From Pseudomonadota bacterium (GTDB lineage Bacteria; Pseudomonadota; Alphaproteobacteria; Rhizobiales; Hyphomicrobiaceae): DNA of 10,317 nucleotides. The notes under the pieces were generated by a model. It was not told the DNA's origin and made no database searches. It saw only the letters and a list, made by a program, of their open reading frames with translations. Shown here in pieces: positions 1-7,145 of this stretch (its first letter is position 1; each line of letters begins with the position of its first letter). The translations under genes and the position numbers were made by a program. The stretch lies in the NCBI GenBank assembly GCA_003242645.1, contig QGVC01000105.1, positions 1 through 10,317 on the forward strand. Reading direction: 5' to 3'.

Positions 1-711
1 AAGCTATTCGTCGGACTCGGTAATCCGGGACCCAAATATGCCCGCCACCGGCATAACGTCGGCTTCATGGCCGTCGACCGCATTGCCGAGCGGCACAACT
101 TCTCACCCTGGCGTAGCCGGTTTCAGGGTGAGATGGCGGAAGGCACCATCGGCGGCGAGCGCGTATTGCTGCTCAAGCCAATGACGTACATGAATGAAAG
201 TGGCCGGTCCGTGGGCGAGGCAGCGAGGTTTCTCAAAATCGACCTCGCCGACATCGTCGTGTTTCACGACGAGCTGGATTTGCCACCGGGCAAAGTGCGG
301 GTGAAAACCGGCGGGGGAAATGCCGGCCACAACGGCTTGCGCTCGATCAGCGCTCATGTCGGCAATGATTTTGTCCGTGTCCGGATCGGCATTGGGCATC
401 CCGGCTCCAAGGAGGCGGTCGTCCCCTACGTGCTCCACGATTTCGCGAAGGCTGATCAGGAATGGCTGGAGCCGCTTCTCGACAATATCGCCGAGGCGGC
501 GGGCTGGCTTGCGGCAGGCGATACGGCCCGGTTCCTGAGCGACATCGCTCGGGCGCAGCAGAAGGCCGATCGAGGAACGTCGCCTGCGCGTGAATCGGTG
601 GAAAAAGCGCGTAAACCGGATCTTCAGCCAAGCGAAATGCTGTCAGAGAAACGTTCGTCGAAGTTGGCGGAGAGTCTGAAGAAGTGGCTGGTCGGACGCC
701 CGAAAGAGTAA
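1..711 (+). CDS. pth: Peptidyl-tRNA hydrolase (5' end outside window)
   Basis: Cytosolic enzyme that cleaves the ester bond of peptidyl-tRNAs released prematurely from ribosomes and so recycles tRNA. The reading frame is open from base 1. The first visible residues ([13 protein letters not shown]) are the conserved Pth N-terminus, so only one or a few codons including the start should be missing. Numbering from the first visible residue, the family's key residues are all present: Asn8 in GLGNPG, catalytic His18 in RHRHNVGF, Asn65 in MTYMNESG, Asp90 in HDELD and Asn111 in GHNGLRS. They match E. coli N10, H20, N68, D93 and N114. The visible 236 residues exceed the roughly 194 of E. coli Pth because of a charged, Lys/Arg/Glu/Ser-rich tail from about residue 183, a kind of extension common in alphaproteobacterial homologues. 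It is followed by a strong terminator. Identification is secure. Confidence 0.97.
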   Translation, partial: KLFVGLGNPGPKYARHRHNVGFMAVDRIAERHNFSPWRSRFQGEMAEGTIGGERVLLLKPMTYMNESGRSVGEAARFLKIDLADIVVFHDELDLPPGKVRVKTGGGNAGHNGLRSISAHVGNDFVRVRIGIGHPGSKEAVVPYVLHDFAKADQEWLEPLLDNIAEAAGWLAAGDTARFLSDIARAQQKADRGTSPARESVEKARKPDLQPSEMLSEKRSSKLAESLKKWLVGRPKE

Positions 712-761
712 AACCTGCTTAGGAGCGAGGTTCTTGTCAGAGCCAGTTTGGAAATAGAAAA

Positions 762-802
762 CCGCGCGCCAGGAAACCTGACGCGCGGCGCTTTCCGTTT
801 TT
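762..802. terminator. Probable bidirectional intrinsic terminator between pth and the oxidoreductase operon
   Basis: Arms at 762-773 and 777-788 pair over 12 positions with one C/A mismatch (CCGCGCG pairs with CGCGCGG, CAGG with CCTG) around an AAA loop. Rightward, the hairpin is followed by a T-rich stretch ending in five Ts (792-802). Leftward, the complement of 751-761 supplies TTTTCTATTTC straight after the stem. It lies between two convergent genes, 50 bp after the pth stop and 31 bp beyond the stop of the leftward gene. Both stem and T-tracts are visible; function in both directions is inferred. Confidence 0.85.
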
Positions 803-819
803 GGGTGGCTCAAATGGAT

Positions 820-1716
820 TTAATCGCGTTTGAGCCCAGCCATTTCCTCCAGCACCGTGCAAACTGATGCAGTGTCCTGCGAGGTTTGTCCTCTTGAGAC
901 CGCAGCACGGTAGATTGCCTCAGTCGCCGTGAAGAGCGGCGTCGGGCAACCGAGCGAACGCGCGAACTCATCGATGACCTTGAGGTCCTTCTGCCAGAGG
1001 CCGATGGACATTGTGGCGGGCTCGTAGGTCCGATCCGCCATCATCGGTGCCCGCAACTCGAAGATGCGCGAGTTTCCAGCACCAGCCGAGATCAACTTCA
1101 CCATCTGGTGCGGATCGAGCCCGGCTTTCATGCCCAGGACCATCGCTTCCGCGCTCGCGACATTATGGATGGCCACCAGTAAGTTAGCGACGAACTTCAT
1201 CCGGGTGCCGTTGCCGAATGCGCCCAGGTTATGGAACTCGCGGGCGCAATCGGCGAAGACCGGAGCAATGGCTTCGACCGCCGCTGGATCGCCGCTGGCA
1301 TAAACAACCAGATCGCGGTTCTGAGCCTGTGCTCCGGTGCCGCTCAATGGGCAATCAAGAAGCACGTGACCAGCAGACTTGAGCGTTTCGGCGGCGGAGT
1401 TTTTGTCCTCCAGCGCCAAGGTGCTCATTTCCGCAACGATCCTGCCTTTGGGTGCGCCGCTTTCCGCAATCCCGCGAATAACGTCGTGAAGTGCGGCGGG
1501 GCTCGGCAGGCTGGTCAGGATGCGATCCACGGCCCGGGCAACAGCGGCCGCAGACTCGACCACATCGACACCGCTTCTGCGTGCTTCCTCGATGCGCTGC
1601 GGGTCAATATCACAGCCGATGACTTTCCAGCCGCGCTCGACGAGATTGCGGGCTATGGCACCACCCATGATGCCAAGCCCAACGATGCCGATGCGGCGCG
1701 TTGCGTCGCTACTCAT
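820..1716 (-). CDS. NAD(P)-dependent oxidoreductase, 3-hydroxyisobutyrate dehydrogenase family
   Basis: Member of the beta-hydroxyacid dehydrogenase family (3-hydroxyisobutyrate dehydrogenase, tartronate semialdehyde reductase, GLYR1-like), which interconverts a beta-hydroxyacid and its semialdehyde or keto form. Counting from the ATG at 1716 (298 residues, normal length), the Rossmann motif GLGIMG is at 13-18. The substrate loop CPLSG is at 122-126, where the family has D-A-P-V-S-G. The catalytic-lysine helix has Lys174 and Asn178, and KDLK begins at Lys243. An in-frame TTG two codons upstream (1722) is possible, but neither start has a clear Shine-Dalgarno sequence. It is the last gene of the leftward operon, 28 bp after the cupin gene, and ends at the shared terminator. 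The substrate is not determined; the variant CPLSG loop argues against simply calling it valine-pathway mmsB. Confidence 0.9.
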   Translation of the reverse strand: MSSDATRRIGIVGLGIMGGAIARNLVERGWKVIGCDIDPQRIEEARRSGVDVVESAAAVARAVDRILTSLPSPAALHDVIRGIAESGAPKGRIVAEMSTLALEDKNSAAETLKSAGHVLLDCPLSGTGAQAQNRDLVVYASGDPAAVEAIAPVFADCAREFHNLGAFGNGTRMKFVANLLVAIHNVASAEAMVLGMKAGLDPHQMVKLISAGAGNSRIFELRAPMMADRTYEPATMSIGLWQKDLKVIDEFARSLGCPTPLFTATEAIYRAAVSRGQTSQDTASVCTVLEEMAGLKRD

Positions 1717-1744
1717 GATCAAAGCCGCTGGTGATAGGGCGACA

Positions 1745-2164
1745 TCAGGCGGCGACCTTGAGCCTTACTGAATCGGGAATTGGCAGAGGCTCGTTCGCGC
1801 TTTGCTTGAACTCAACCGTTGTGAACAGAAGGTCCGTATCGCCAATGTTCTCGACGGAGTGGACCATATATTCGCCTTTCCCGAAGTACAGGTGCTTCGT
1901 GTCGCCCGGGAAATGCGTGACCTCGACGATCCGGCCATCCTCATAATAGTTGCGCGCCTTACCGTGGGTGTGGCACGTCCAGAAATAGTCGAGCACATGC
2001 CTGTGGAATGGGCAGCGTTTGCCGGCCGGGATACGCAGGTGCCAGACGCGGACGCGATCCGTCTCTGAAACCAGGACGCTGCCGACGACGCCGTTGAAAG
2101 CGTTTCTCTCGATTTCTTCCTGCAGCTCCTTGGGCCAATGGGCACGGGGATTATTTTCGGACAT
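1745..2164 (-). CDS. Small single-domain cupin protein
   Basis: A 139-residue protein with one cupin beta-barrel. Motif 1 is Gly48 followed by His54-x-His56, with Asp59 roughly where the usual metal-ligand glutamate sits. Motif 2 has His102 and Asn106 in YMVHSVENIG. The three histidines suggest a bound divalent metal. Cys64-His65 and His67 (CHTHG) add possible extra ligands. There is no signal peptide. The ATG is well supported by GGAGG seven bases upstream (complement of 2172-2176). It lies between the quinone oxidoreductase (37-bp gap) and the 3-hydroxyisobutyrate-dehydrogenase-like gene (28-bp gap), so it is co-transcribed with them. Small cupins in such operons may be isomerases, dioxygenases, decarboxylases or ligand-binding proteins. 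The sequence does not separate these, so no function is assigned. Confidence 0.85.
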   Translation of the reverse strand: MSENNPRAHWPKELQEEIERNAFNGVVGSVLVSETDRVRVWHLRIPAGKRCPFHRHVLDYFWTCHTHGKARNYYEDGRIVEVTHFPGDTKHLYFGKGEYMVHSVENIGDTDLLFTTVEFKQSANEPLPIPDSVRLKVAA

Positions 2165-2201
2165 GGATCATCCTCCAGATTTGCTGTCCATGAGAAACGA
2201 A

Positions 2202-3179
2202 TTACGGAACGAGAACGGTTGAGCCGGTGGTGCGGCCCGCTTCGAGATCGCGGTGCGCCTGGGCAGCCTCCGCCAAAGGATAACGCTGACCGATTTCGGC
2301 CTTGAGTGCACCCGTGGCCACCAAGTCAAGAACCTTCTTCGCCGAAGCCATGTAATCGGCGGGATCCGCCGTGTACGTCGCAAGGGTTGGCCGCGTGAAG
2401 TAGAGCGAACCCTTTTTCTGCAGCAGAGCCGCTTCAACGGGCGGCGGCGGCCCGGAAGACGCGCCGAACGAAACGAACATGCCGCGCGGCGCAAGGCATT
2501 CCATGGTCGTCTCGAAGGTAGCTTTGCCGACGGAATCATACGCAACCGGCACGCCCTTGCCGCCCGTAATTTCCTTGACCCGAGCCACGATGTCTTCGCG
2601 CGAGCGATCGATCACCTCAACGTAACCCGCCGCTTTCGCTTTGGCGCACTTCTCCGGCCCGCCCGCAACACCGATGAGCTTGAAGCCACGCGCCCGCGCC
2701 CATTGCCCTGCGATCATGCCCACACCGCCCGCGGCAGCATACATGAGCGCATAGTCCCCAGGCTTGAGCGGGGCGCACCGTTCCATCAGGTATTCGACCG
2801 TCATGCCCTTCAGCATGAGGGCGGCGGCCGCTTCGTCAGAAACGTTGTCGGGAAGCTTTGTGAGACGCCACGCAGGCACCACGCGCAGATCAGCATAAGC
2901 ACCTGGGGCACCGCCCTGATAAGCGACCCGATCGCCGGGCTTGATTTCGGTGACCCCTGGGCCAACCGCCTCGACGACGCCGGCGGCTTCGTTGCCGACG
3001 CCCATGGGCACAGGCATGGGATAAGCGCCGCTGCGCTGGTAGACGTCGAGAAAGTTCACGCCGCACGCCGTCTGGCGCACCAAGGCCTCGCCGGGGCCCG
3101 GCGGAGCAACCTCGACCTCGACGAGCTGCATCAGCTCCGGGCCGCCTTGTTTCTCGATGCGAATGGCACGCGCTTTCAT
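2202..3179 (-). CDS. Zinc-independent quinone oxidoreductase (MDR superfamily, zeta-crystallin-like)
   Basis: Medium-chain dehydrogenase/reductase of the NADPH:quinone reductase (QOR) branch, predicted to move hydride from NADPH to a quinone or activated enone. From the ATG at 3179 (325 residues, typical for QOR), the N-terminal GroES-like domain carries CGVNFLDVYQRSG near residue 40 and the NEAAGVVEAVG segment at about 63-73. The Rossmann domain has AAAGGVG at 148-154, and the C-terminus has RPTLATY near 265 and the RTTGSTVL ending typical of QORs. The CGVCH-type zinc ligands of alcohol dehydrogenases are absent. GGGGAGG four bases before ATG 3179 favours it over the adjacent GTG at 3182. 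It is the second gene of the GntR-led operon, 18 bp after the regulator. Its place in the operon suggests reduction of an unsaturated intermediate of the imported compound; this is inference. Confidence 0.92.
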   Translation of the reverse strand: MKARAIRIEKQGGPELMQLVEVEVAPPGPGEALVRQTACGVNFLDVYQRSGAYPMPVPMGVGNEAAGVVEAVGPGVTEIKPGDRVAYQGGAPGAYADLRVVPAWRLTKLPDNVSDEAAAALMLKGMTVEYLMERCAPLKPGDYALMYAAAGGVGMIAGQWARARGFKLIGVAGGPEKCAKAKAAGYVEVIDRSREDIVARVKEITGGKGVPVAYDSVGKATFETTMECLAPRGMFVSFGASSGPPPPVEAALLQKKGSLYFTRPTLATYTADPADYMASAKKVLDLVATGALKAEIGQRYPLAEAAQAHRDLEAGRTTGSTVLVP

Positions 3180-3197
3180 CACTCCTCCCCGAATTGG

Positions 3198-3911
3198 TCA
3201 GGTCACAATGGCGGCGTTTTCCAGCGCCTCGAGAACGCGCCGGCGTGAGTTTTCGACGTGGTCGCGGATAAGCGCGAGCGCCTTGCGGCGGTCGCGGCGC
3301 TGAATGGCGTCGATGATACGGCCGTGCTCGGCATTGAAATCGGTCAGCTTCAATTCGTTCCGGCTGGTGACGCTCACGTATGTCAGACGATCGAACTGTT
3401 CGATCACGTCCTTGGCCATACGGGCCAACCGCGAGTTACCACAGTGCATCGCCAGATAGCTGTGAAACGAGCGATTGTAGGCAATCCAGGCCGACAGCTC
3501 GACCGGCCCCTTCATGTTACGGAATTGGTCCAATTCGGCGAGAACTTCGGCGCTGGCATTTTCGATCAGCCCTGAAACGCACTCGCGCTCGAGAAGCTGC
3601 CGAAGCTCATAAAGCTCGCGCGCATCGGCGAGAGATATCGGCTTCACACGGTAGCCTTTTCGCGGCAGCACCTCGATGAGGTTGTGCTCCTCGAGCTTCA
3701 TGAGAGCGTCGCGGATCGGTGATTTCGAAACTTGAAACCGCTCGACAAGCTGCCGCTCCTGAATCTGCGAGCCGGGCCGCAGGGCGCAAGAAAGGATGTC
3801 AGCGCGCAATTGCTGGAAGATGCTCGTGCGGACCAGCCGCCGGTTCTTGACGGTATCCTCGGTCAAGCAGCTCCCCCTAGCAACCGCACTCATAGGTCGT
3901 TCGACAGGCAT
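3198..3911 (-). CDS. GntR-family transcriptional regulator with FCD ligand domain
   Basis: DNA-binding regulator. Counting from the ATG at 3911 (237 residues), a winged helix-turn-helix covers about residues 26-90, including SIFQQLRADIL, SKSPIRDALMKLEE and the wing RKGYRV. An all-helical FCD (FadR C-terminal) domain follows, with likely metal/ligand residues Asn146, His150 (in NRSFH), His196 and His218. Such domains usually bind organic acids and release DNA. The reading frame also stays open upstream to an ATG at 3950 and a TTG at 3953, and another ATG lies at 3893. I chose 3911 because the family's homology begins after it and because a 16-bp palindrome just upstream would otherwise be coding. 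A weak GAAG lies six bases before it. It heads the leftward operon and faces the TRAP operon across a 173-bp gap, so it probably controls both. Confidence 0.9.
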   Translation of the reverse strand: MPVERPMSAVARGSCLTEDTVKNRRLVRTSIFQQLRADILSCALRPGSQIQERQLVERFQVSKSPIRDALMKLEEHNLIEVLPRKGYRVKPISLADARELYELRQLLERECVSGLIENASAEVLAELDQFRNMKGPVELSAWIAYNRSFHSYLAMHCGNSRLARMAKDVIEQFDRLTYVSVTSRNELKLTDFNAEHGRIIDAIQRRDRRKALALIRDHVENSRRRVLEALENAAIVT

Positions 3912-3921
3912 GTTCGACTTC

Positions 3922-3937
3922 AACTGATATCTCAGTT
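3922..3937. promoter_or_regulatory. Candidate GntR operator palindrome
   Basis: AACTGATATCTCAGTT is an inverted repeat with perfect 6-bp arms (AACTGA and TCAGTT) around TATC. It lies 10 bp upstream of the preferred regulator start, on the side facing the TRAP operon. GntR proteins bind short palindromes of about this size, often near their own start, so autoregulation is plausible. If translation starts at 3950 the palindrome would instead be coding. There is only one clear copy. Confidence 0.45.
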
Positions 3938-4084
3938 CGGCAGACCGCATCAAGGCGCATCACTGAACAGCAATGAACTTTTTCCGAGAGTCAAATTTTC
4001 CAAAGTTCCGTTGACGCCAGCCGGAATTGGAGTTGGAATATCAGCCTATACCACCGATCAATTGGGGGAGGAGCTGAGGACGCC

Positions 4085-5161
4085 ATGAGAGGGCTTATCC
4101 GCGCATCCGCATCTGCAGTGGCATTGGCAGCCCTGATCACGGGTCTCGCCGGTGCGGCTCAGGCCGAAACAATTCGGCTGCGAATTGCTTCCGGCCATCC
4201 GGCCGTGAACACTTACGTCAATCTAATGACCACCTTCTTCGTCCCGGAGGTGACGAAGCGCGTCGCCGAGCGTACGCAGCACAAGGTCGAGTTTGTCGAG
4301 GGCTATGGCGGCGCCATGGTCAAGGTCGCCGACACGCTCGAAGGCGTGCAATCCGGCATCATTGACATCGGCGGCTACTGCTTCTGCTTCGAGCCCTCGA
4401 ACCTGCCGCTGCATGCGTTCCAGGTCATGCTGCCCTTCGGCACCATGAGCCCGGTGAAAAGCGTAAAGCTCGCCCGCGCCGTCTATGATCGGGTTCCTCT
4501 GCTCAGCAAGATTTTCGAGGATAAGTACAACCAGAAGCTGCTCGCCCTGATTGCGGACAATGGCTACAACCTGACGACAAACTTCGAGTGGAAAACCGTA
4601 GCCGATCTCAAAGGGCAGAAAATCGCTGGTGCCGGTCTCAATTTGAAGTGGCTGGAGTATGCCGGCGTTGTGCCAGTGCAGTCCTCGCTGGTTGAAGCCT
4701 ACACCTCGCTGCAAACAGGGGTCTACAACGGCTGGATCATGTTCCCGTCCGGGGTCATGAACTTCAAGCTGTACGAGGTCTCGAAGTACTACACGGAGAT
4801 CGGCTTCGGGGCGATCACCTGGCACGGGCTCACGATCAACTTGCGCCGGTTCGAGCGCCTGCCCAAAGAGGTTCAGGACATCCTCCTGGAGGTCGGCCGG
4901 GAGTACGAGGAGCTGACGGGCACGGTTAACGAGGAGAATTATCCGAAGCAGATCGAGGAGCTGAAGAAGGTTGGCGCTGTCGTCAACCAGATCGACGAAT
5001 CCGTTCGCATCGAATGGGCGAACTCGCTCAAGGATTGGCCGCGTGAGAAAGCAAAAGAGCTCGATGCGGCTGGCCTGCCGGGGACTGAAGTCTTGAAAGC
5101 TGCCCTGGAAGAGGCCGAGAAACTTGGCCACAAGTGGCCGGTGCGCTACGAAATCGACTGA
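4085..5161 (+). CDS. TRAP transporter solute-binding protein (DctP family)
   Basis: Periplasmic receptor that captures the substrate and delivers it to the TRAP membrane subunits encoded next. The protein has 358 residues. Residues 1-27 form a signal peptide: basic start, Ala/Leu-rich core, and AQA before the probable cleavage site. The mature protein shows DctP features: ASGHP near 35-39, the central DLKGQKIAGAG segment (174-184), and EAYTSLQTGVYNG at 204-216. At the position where most DctP proteins have arginine (KIR) that salt-bridges the ligand carboxylate, this one has Ala181 (KIAGAG). The ligand may therefore not be a C4-dicarboxylate, or may be held by another residue. GAGGA five bases before ATG 4085 supports the start. 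It is first in the dctPQM-DUF1330 operon, divergent from the GntR gene, and followed by a strong hairpin. Family assignment is secure; substrate unknown. Confidence 0.93.
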   Translation: MRGLIRASASAVALAALITGLAGAAQAETIRLRIASGHPAVNTYVNLMTTFFVPEVTKRVAERTQHKVEFVEGYGGAMVKVADTLEGVQSGIIDIGGYCFCFEPSNLPLHAFQVMLPFGTMSPVKSVKLARAVYDRVPLLSKIFEDKYNQKLLALIADNGYNLTTNFEWKTVADLKGQKIAGAGLNLKWLEYAGVVPVQSSLVEAYTSLQTGVYNGWIMFPSGVMNFKLYEVSKYYTEIGFGAITWHGLTINLRRFERLPKEVQDILLEVGREYEELTGTVNEENYPKQIEELKKVGAVVNQIDESVRIEWANSLKDWPREKAKELDAAGLPGTEVLKAALEEAEKLGHKWPVRYEID

Positions 5162-5180
5162 ACTGATTCAGGATCTCGAG

Positions 5181-5209
5181 CACCCGGAGCCGCAGCAAGG
5201 CTCCGGGTG
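5181..5209 (+). other. Strong intercistronic hairpin between TRAP binding-protein and small-subunit genes
   Basis: CACCCGGAGCC (5181-5191) and GGCTCCGGGTG (5199-5209) are perfectly complementary over 11 bp with a 7-base loop. It begins 20 bases after the dctP stop and ends 17 bases before the next start codon. No run of Ts follows, so it is not a standard intrinsic terminator. In transporter operons such hairpins often protect the 3' end of the binding-protein mRNA from exonucleases, giving more receptor than membrane subunits. It could also limit access to the ribosome-binding region of the next gene. Confidence 0.75.
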
Positions 5210-5226
5210 AGAGCCGCCCGGCACTG

Positions 5227-5754
5227 ATGGTGAATTGGATGGCCGAAAAGCTTCTCGGGTGGATAGCCAGAAGCCTGCTGCTGTTGGCTTCGCTCCTCGC
5301 CTTTGCCTTGTGCTTTCTCGTTGTGGCCGACGTCATTGGCCGAGCGGGTTTCAATCACCCCGTTCAGGGGACGCCAGAAATCGTTTCCAGCTCGATCGTC
5401 GTCATTTGTTATTTGATGGCGACTTACGCCATCCTCAGCGGCGGGATGATGGAGGTCACTTTGGTGACGGACATTCTCCCTCCCGTACCTCGCGCGCTGC
5501 TCGGCGCCGTGACCTTTTTGCTGGGGGCGCTCCTATTTGGACTTATCGGTTGGGGCTCGGTCGAGCGCTTCGTGACGGACTGGACCAGCGGAGCTTATGA
5601 GGGCGAAGGAGCCTTGCGGGTGCCGACGTGGCCAGTGCGGCTCTCAGTACTCGTCGGAAGTGTGCTGGCGACGCTGGCCTACATTCTTCTGGCGATCCGC
5701 GCAGTCCGGGCAGCTGTCCGAGGCGAACCGTTCTCCTCCAGCATAACGCATTGA
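5227..5754 (+). CDS. TRAP transporter small transmembrane subunit (DctQ family)
   Basis: Inner-membrane small permease subunit that pairs with the large subunit of the TRAP transporter. It has 175 residues with four hydrophobic segments at about 15-35, 50-70, 88-110 and 136-160. The DctQ signature around the first loop is recognisable: VVADVIGRAGF followed by PVQGTPEIV (residues 32-53). The start is uncertain. ATG 5227 has no close Shine-Dalgarno sequence (a GGTGAG lies about 14 bases upstream, in and next to the hairpin), and an in-frame ATG at 5239 would shorten the protein by four residues. Weak initiation after a strong hairpin fits lower expression than the binding protein. It lies 65 bp after dctP and 12 bp before dctM. 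Confidence 0.92.
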   Translation: MVNWMAEKLLGWIARSLLLLASLLAFALCFLVVADVIGRAGFNHPVQGTPEIVSSSIVVICYLMATYAILSGGMMEVTLVTDILPPVPRALLGAVTFLLGALLFGLIGWGSVERFVTDWTSGAYEGEGALRVPTWPVRLSVLVGSVLATLAYILLAIRAVRAAVRGEPFSSSITH

Positions 5755-5766
5755 GCAGGTGTTCGA

Positions 5767-7116
5767 ATGTTCGACGCTTTTCAGATGACCCTGCTCGTCG
5801 TGGTCCTGCTGGGCCTGGTCCTCTTCGGAACCCACATCGCAGTGGCGCTCGGGCTGACGGCAGCGCTCGGCGTTTACTTGATGATGGGCGATATGGAGGT
5901 GTTGACGAGCTTCCTCGCCAACACCGCCTACGAAGCCATTCGCGATTACATTTTCGCCGTCATCCCTCTTTTCATTTTGATGGGTGAGTTCCTCGCCCGC
6001 TGCGGTGCCGCCCGCGACCTCTTCGCTCTCGTCAACAGGGTAATGCGTTGGCTCCCGGGCCGGCTCGGCGTCGCGACCGTTGTCGCGAATGCTTTGTTCG
6101 CCTTCGTCACCGGCGTGTCCATCGCCGCGGCGGCAGCGTTCTCGCGCATCGCTTATCCGGAGATGAAGCGGCACGGCTATCAACGCCGTTTCGCGCTCGC
6201 CACCATCGCCTCGAGTGCGTGTCTCGGCATGCTGATCCCGCCCTCGGTGCTGATGATTGTTTGGGGCGTCATCACAGAGGAGTCGATCGGCAGCCTGTTC
6301 CTCGCCGGCGTGATCCCTGGTCTGATCGTTGTTGCCGGCTTCAGCATCTACATCATTCTCGTCGCGATCCTGAATCCGTCCATCGTCGGCGAGGCCAAGG
6401 CGCGCGCGCTCTCTGCTGCAGTTCCTGTCGTCGAGGAGGAGACGGGGACCGAGCCTTCAGTTCTTTCGGCGCTGCTCAGCACGGGCCTCATCATCTGCCT
6501 CATCGTCGGCGTGCTTGGCGGCATTTGGGCCGGTTTCTTCACGCCGACCGAAGGCGCCGGCGTTGGCGCCGCGGGCGCGCTTGTTATCGGAATCATGAAG
6601 GGCCTGCGGCTGAAGGATATTTCGGAGGTTGTGCTGACTGTAGGGCGCACCACGGCGCCCCTCCTTCTGCTGTTGGTGATGGCGCAGATCTACTCGCGCG
6701 TGCTCTCCATGACGGGCGTGACGGGTGCCGTACAGGCGTTCTTCCTCGACACCGGCCTGTCCCCGATGGCCATCATCAGCGTGATGATCCTGATCTGGTT
6801 CTTACTTGGCTGTGTGATCGACTCCATTTCGATCATCCTGCTGACGGTGCCCGTCTTCGCGCCGATCGCGAGTGCCTTGGGCTTCGATCCGTTAGCCTTC
6901 GCCATCATCGGAATCATCGCCGTCGAAACGGGCCTCCTGACGCCGCCGTTCGGCATTCTCGTGTTCACGGTGAAGGCGTCGCTGCCGCATGAACGTGTTC
7001 CGGTCGGGGAGATCTTTGCGGGTTGCATCCCGTTCTGGATCATTCTGCTCGGCACGGTCGTGCTTCTCGTTTTGGTGCCGGAAACGGCTACCTGGCTCCC
7101 CAATCTTGGACGTTAA
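5767..7116 (+). CDS. TRAP transporter large transmembrane subunit (DctM family)
   Basis: Large inner-membrane subunit that carries the ion-coupled transport path of TRAP systems, usually sodium-driven. It has 449 residues and is hydrophobic throughout, consistent with about 12 membrane segments. Family motifs are visible in order: PLFILMGEFLARCG (67-80), PEMKRHGY (131-138), GMLIPPS (154-160), FTPTEGAGVGA (258-268) and the second-half repeat LTPPFG (391-396). A hydrophilic loop at about 207-229, rich in Ala and Glu, lies before the FTPTE half and makes the protein slightly longer than many DctM subunits. ATG 5767 follows a weak GAGCAGG, 12 bp after the DctQ stop, so translation of the two is probably coupled. 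No frameshift is seen. Confidence 0.95.
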   Translation: MFDAFQMTLLVVVLLGLVLFGTHIAVALGLTAALGVYLMMGDMEVLTSFLANTAYEAIRDYIFAVIPLFILMGEFLARCGAARDLFALVNRVMRWLPGRLGVATVVANALFAFVTGVSIAAAAAFSRIAYPEMKRHGYQRRFALATIASSACLGMLIPPSVLMIVWGVITEESIGSLFLAGVIPGLIVVAGFSIYIILVAILNPSIVGEAKARALSAAVPVVEEETGTEPSVLSALLSTGLIICLIVGVLGGIWAGFFTPTEGAGVGAAGALVIGIMKGLRLKDISEVVLTVGRTTAPLLLLLVMAQIYSRVLSMTGVTGAVQAFFLDTGLSPMAIISVMILIWFLLGCVIDSISIILLTVPVFAPIASALGFDPLAFAIIGIIAVETGLLTPPFGILVFTVKASLPHERVPVGEIFAGCIPFWIILLGTVVLLVLVPETATWLPNLGR

Positions 7117-7145
7117 AATCAACCAAAGGAGAAGAAGGACGAACC

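Noticed and set aside
820..1716. Calling the hydroxyacid dehydrogenase-like gene mmsB or garR
   Set aside because: The substrate loop is CPLSG rather than the usual APVSG form and no valine or glucarate pathway genes are nearby.
2253..3248. Long open frame (331 codons) on the plus strand opposite the quinone oxidoreductase
   Set aside because: It is antisense to a gene with clear family motifs, has an Arg/His-rich composition typical of a GC-rich shadow frame, and resembles no family I recognise.
4011..4052. TTGACG and TATACC as a promoter for the TRAP operon
   Set aside because: TTGACG at 4011 has no good -10 at 16-18 bp, and TATACC at 4047 has no good -35 at that distance, so no promoter is called although one must exist in this gap.
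4223..5131. Long open frame (302 codons) on the minus strand opposite the TRAP binding protein
   Set aside because: The plus-strand gene has a signal peptide, start signal and family motifs; the antisense frame has none of these.
6048..6992. 314-codon plus-strand frame inside the DctM gene
   Set aside because: Out of frame with an intact membrane protein; the Arg/His-rich product is a composition artefact.
4085..7116. Naming the transporter genes dctPQM as a C4-dicarboxylate system
   Set aside because: The names describe families only; the receptor seems to lack the usual ligand arginine, so a substrate claim is not supported.
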